From assembly GCA_003218615.1 (NCBI GenBank), contig QHOD01000105.1:1-6465 (forward strand): a stretch of 6,465 bases of DNA. Direction: 5' to 3'. Of the stretch, positions 6,282 to 6,465 are shown piece after piece. The translations under genes were made by a program, and so were the position numbers. The notes under the pieces were generated by a model. It saw only the letters and a program-made list of their open reading frames with translations, was not told the DNA's origin and ran no database searches. Within the stretch, counting starts at the first letter, position 1, and each line of letters begins with the position of its first letter. This DNA is from Verrucomicrobiota bacterium (GTDB lineage Bacteria > Verrucomicrobiota > Verrucomicrobiia > Chthoniobacterales > UBA10450).

Positions 6282-6465
6282 GGTGGGTTATTGAAGATCT
6301 TGATCGCGACGAGGCATTATCGGCCTCTCGTGAACGAGGGAATTATCACACGTTTTCTCAATTGCAACGTAAAAAGAAGCGGCTGAAATCGATCATGGCA
6401 CCCCGTCATACGGCTGCGTTCGCCTCGCCAATTGGGACGTCGTGCGTCTTGCGACGAAAATAAAA
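6282..6465. other. Non-coding region upstream of the protease gene
   Basis: These 184 bases carry no convincing gene. A 63-codon plus-strand frame (6272-6463) has no recognisable motif and no ribosome binding site. The stretch overlaps the protease start and holds the candidate promoter at 6342-6350. It is probably the 5' regulatory region of the protease pair and continues beyond the window. Confidence 0.5.
6342..6350 (-). promoter_or_regulatory. Candidate extended -10 promoter for the protease pair
   Basis: On the minus strand the bases read TGTGATAAT: a TGn extension and GATAAT, a 5 of 6 match to TATAAT. The predicted start near 6335 leaves about 54 untranslated bases before the ATG at 6281. 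TTGCAA lies upstream but only 14 bases from the hexamer, too close for a normal -35. A short inverted repeat (CTCG-TGAA-CGAG at 6328-6339 on the plus strand) falls at the predicted transcript start. Confidence 0.35.

Noticed and set aside
6272..6463. Plus-strand 63-codon open frame
   Set aside because: There is no ribosome binding site, no recognisable motif, and it overlaps the protease start and its likely promoter.

Overview
The window looks like chromosomal DNA of a Gram-negative bacterium. It is densely coded, moderately GC-rich, and has several exported proteins. The small Thr-rich secreted protein and the Nal1/trypsin-like protease resemble proteins I associate with soil Verrucomicrobia (Chthoniobacterales/Spartobacteria type). 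That placement is an inference from protein flavour, not a marker-gene result. I see no rRNA, tRNA, CRISPR array, insertion sequence or phage gene.

Positions 1-3961, minus strand: a tightly packed four-gene phospholipid operon, transcribed right to left. The order is a CDP-alcohol phosphatidyltransferase (YnbA-like), a phosphatidate cytidylyltransferase (YnbB-like), a PlsC-family lysophospholipid acyltransferase, and a fused alpha/beta hydrolase/SAM methyltransferase (YnbC-like) that runs off the left edge. The first two junctions are 4-base ATGA overlaps and the third is a 14-base overlap, so translational coupling is likely. The set parallels the E. coli ynbABCD cluster with an added acyltransferase; a ynbD-like phosphatase could lie just past the left edge. 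Together the genes could make CDP-diacylglycerol, transfer its phosphatidyl group to an alcohol, remodel acyl chains, and hydrolyse and methylate a product. The final lipid is unknown.

Positions 3962-4350: a divergent intergenic region of about 390 bases with a possible extended -10 promoter for the lipid operon. Positions 4351-4683, plus strand: a small exported protein of unknown function with a good ribosome binding site. It is followed by a strong intrinsic terminator at 4708-4754.

Positions 4775-6281, minus strand: a secreted trypsin-fold serine protease with a complete His-Asp-Ser triad, followed 49 bases downstream by a small membrane-targeted or exported protein. The small protein carries the same kind of ~60-residue module that sits between the protease's signal peptide and its catalytic domain. 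This free-standing prodomain-like partner is the most novel-looking feature. Positions 6282-6465 hold no convincing gene, only a candidate extended -10 promoter for the protease pair.
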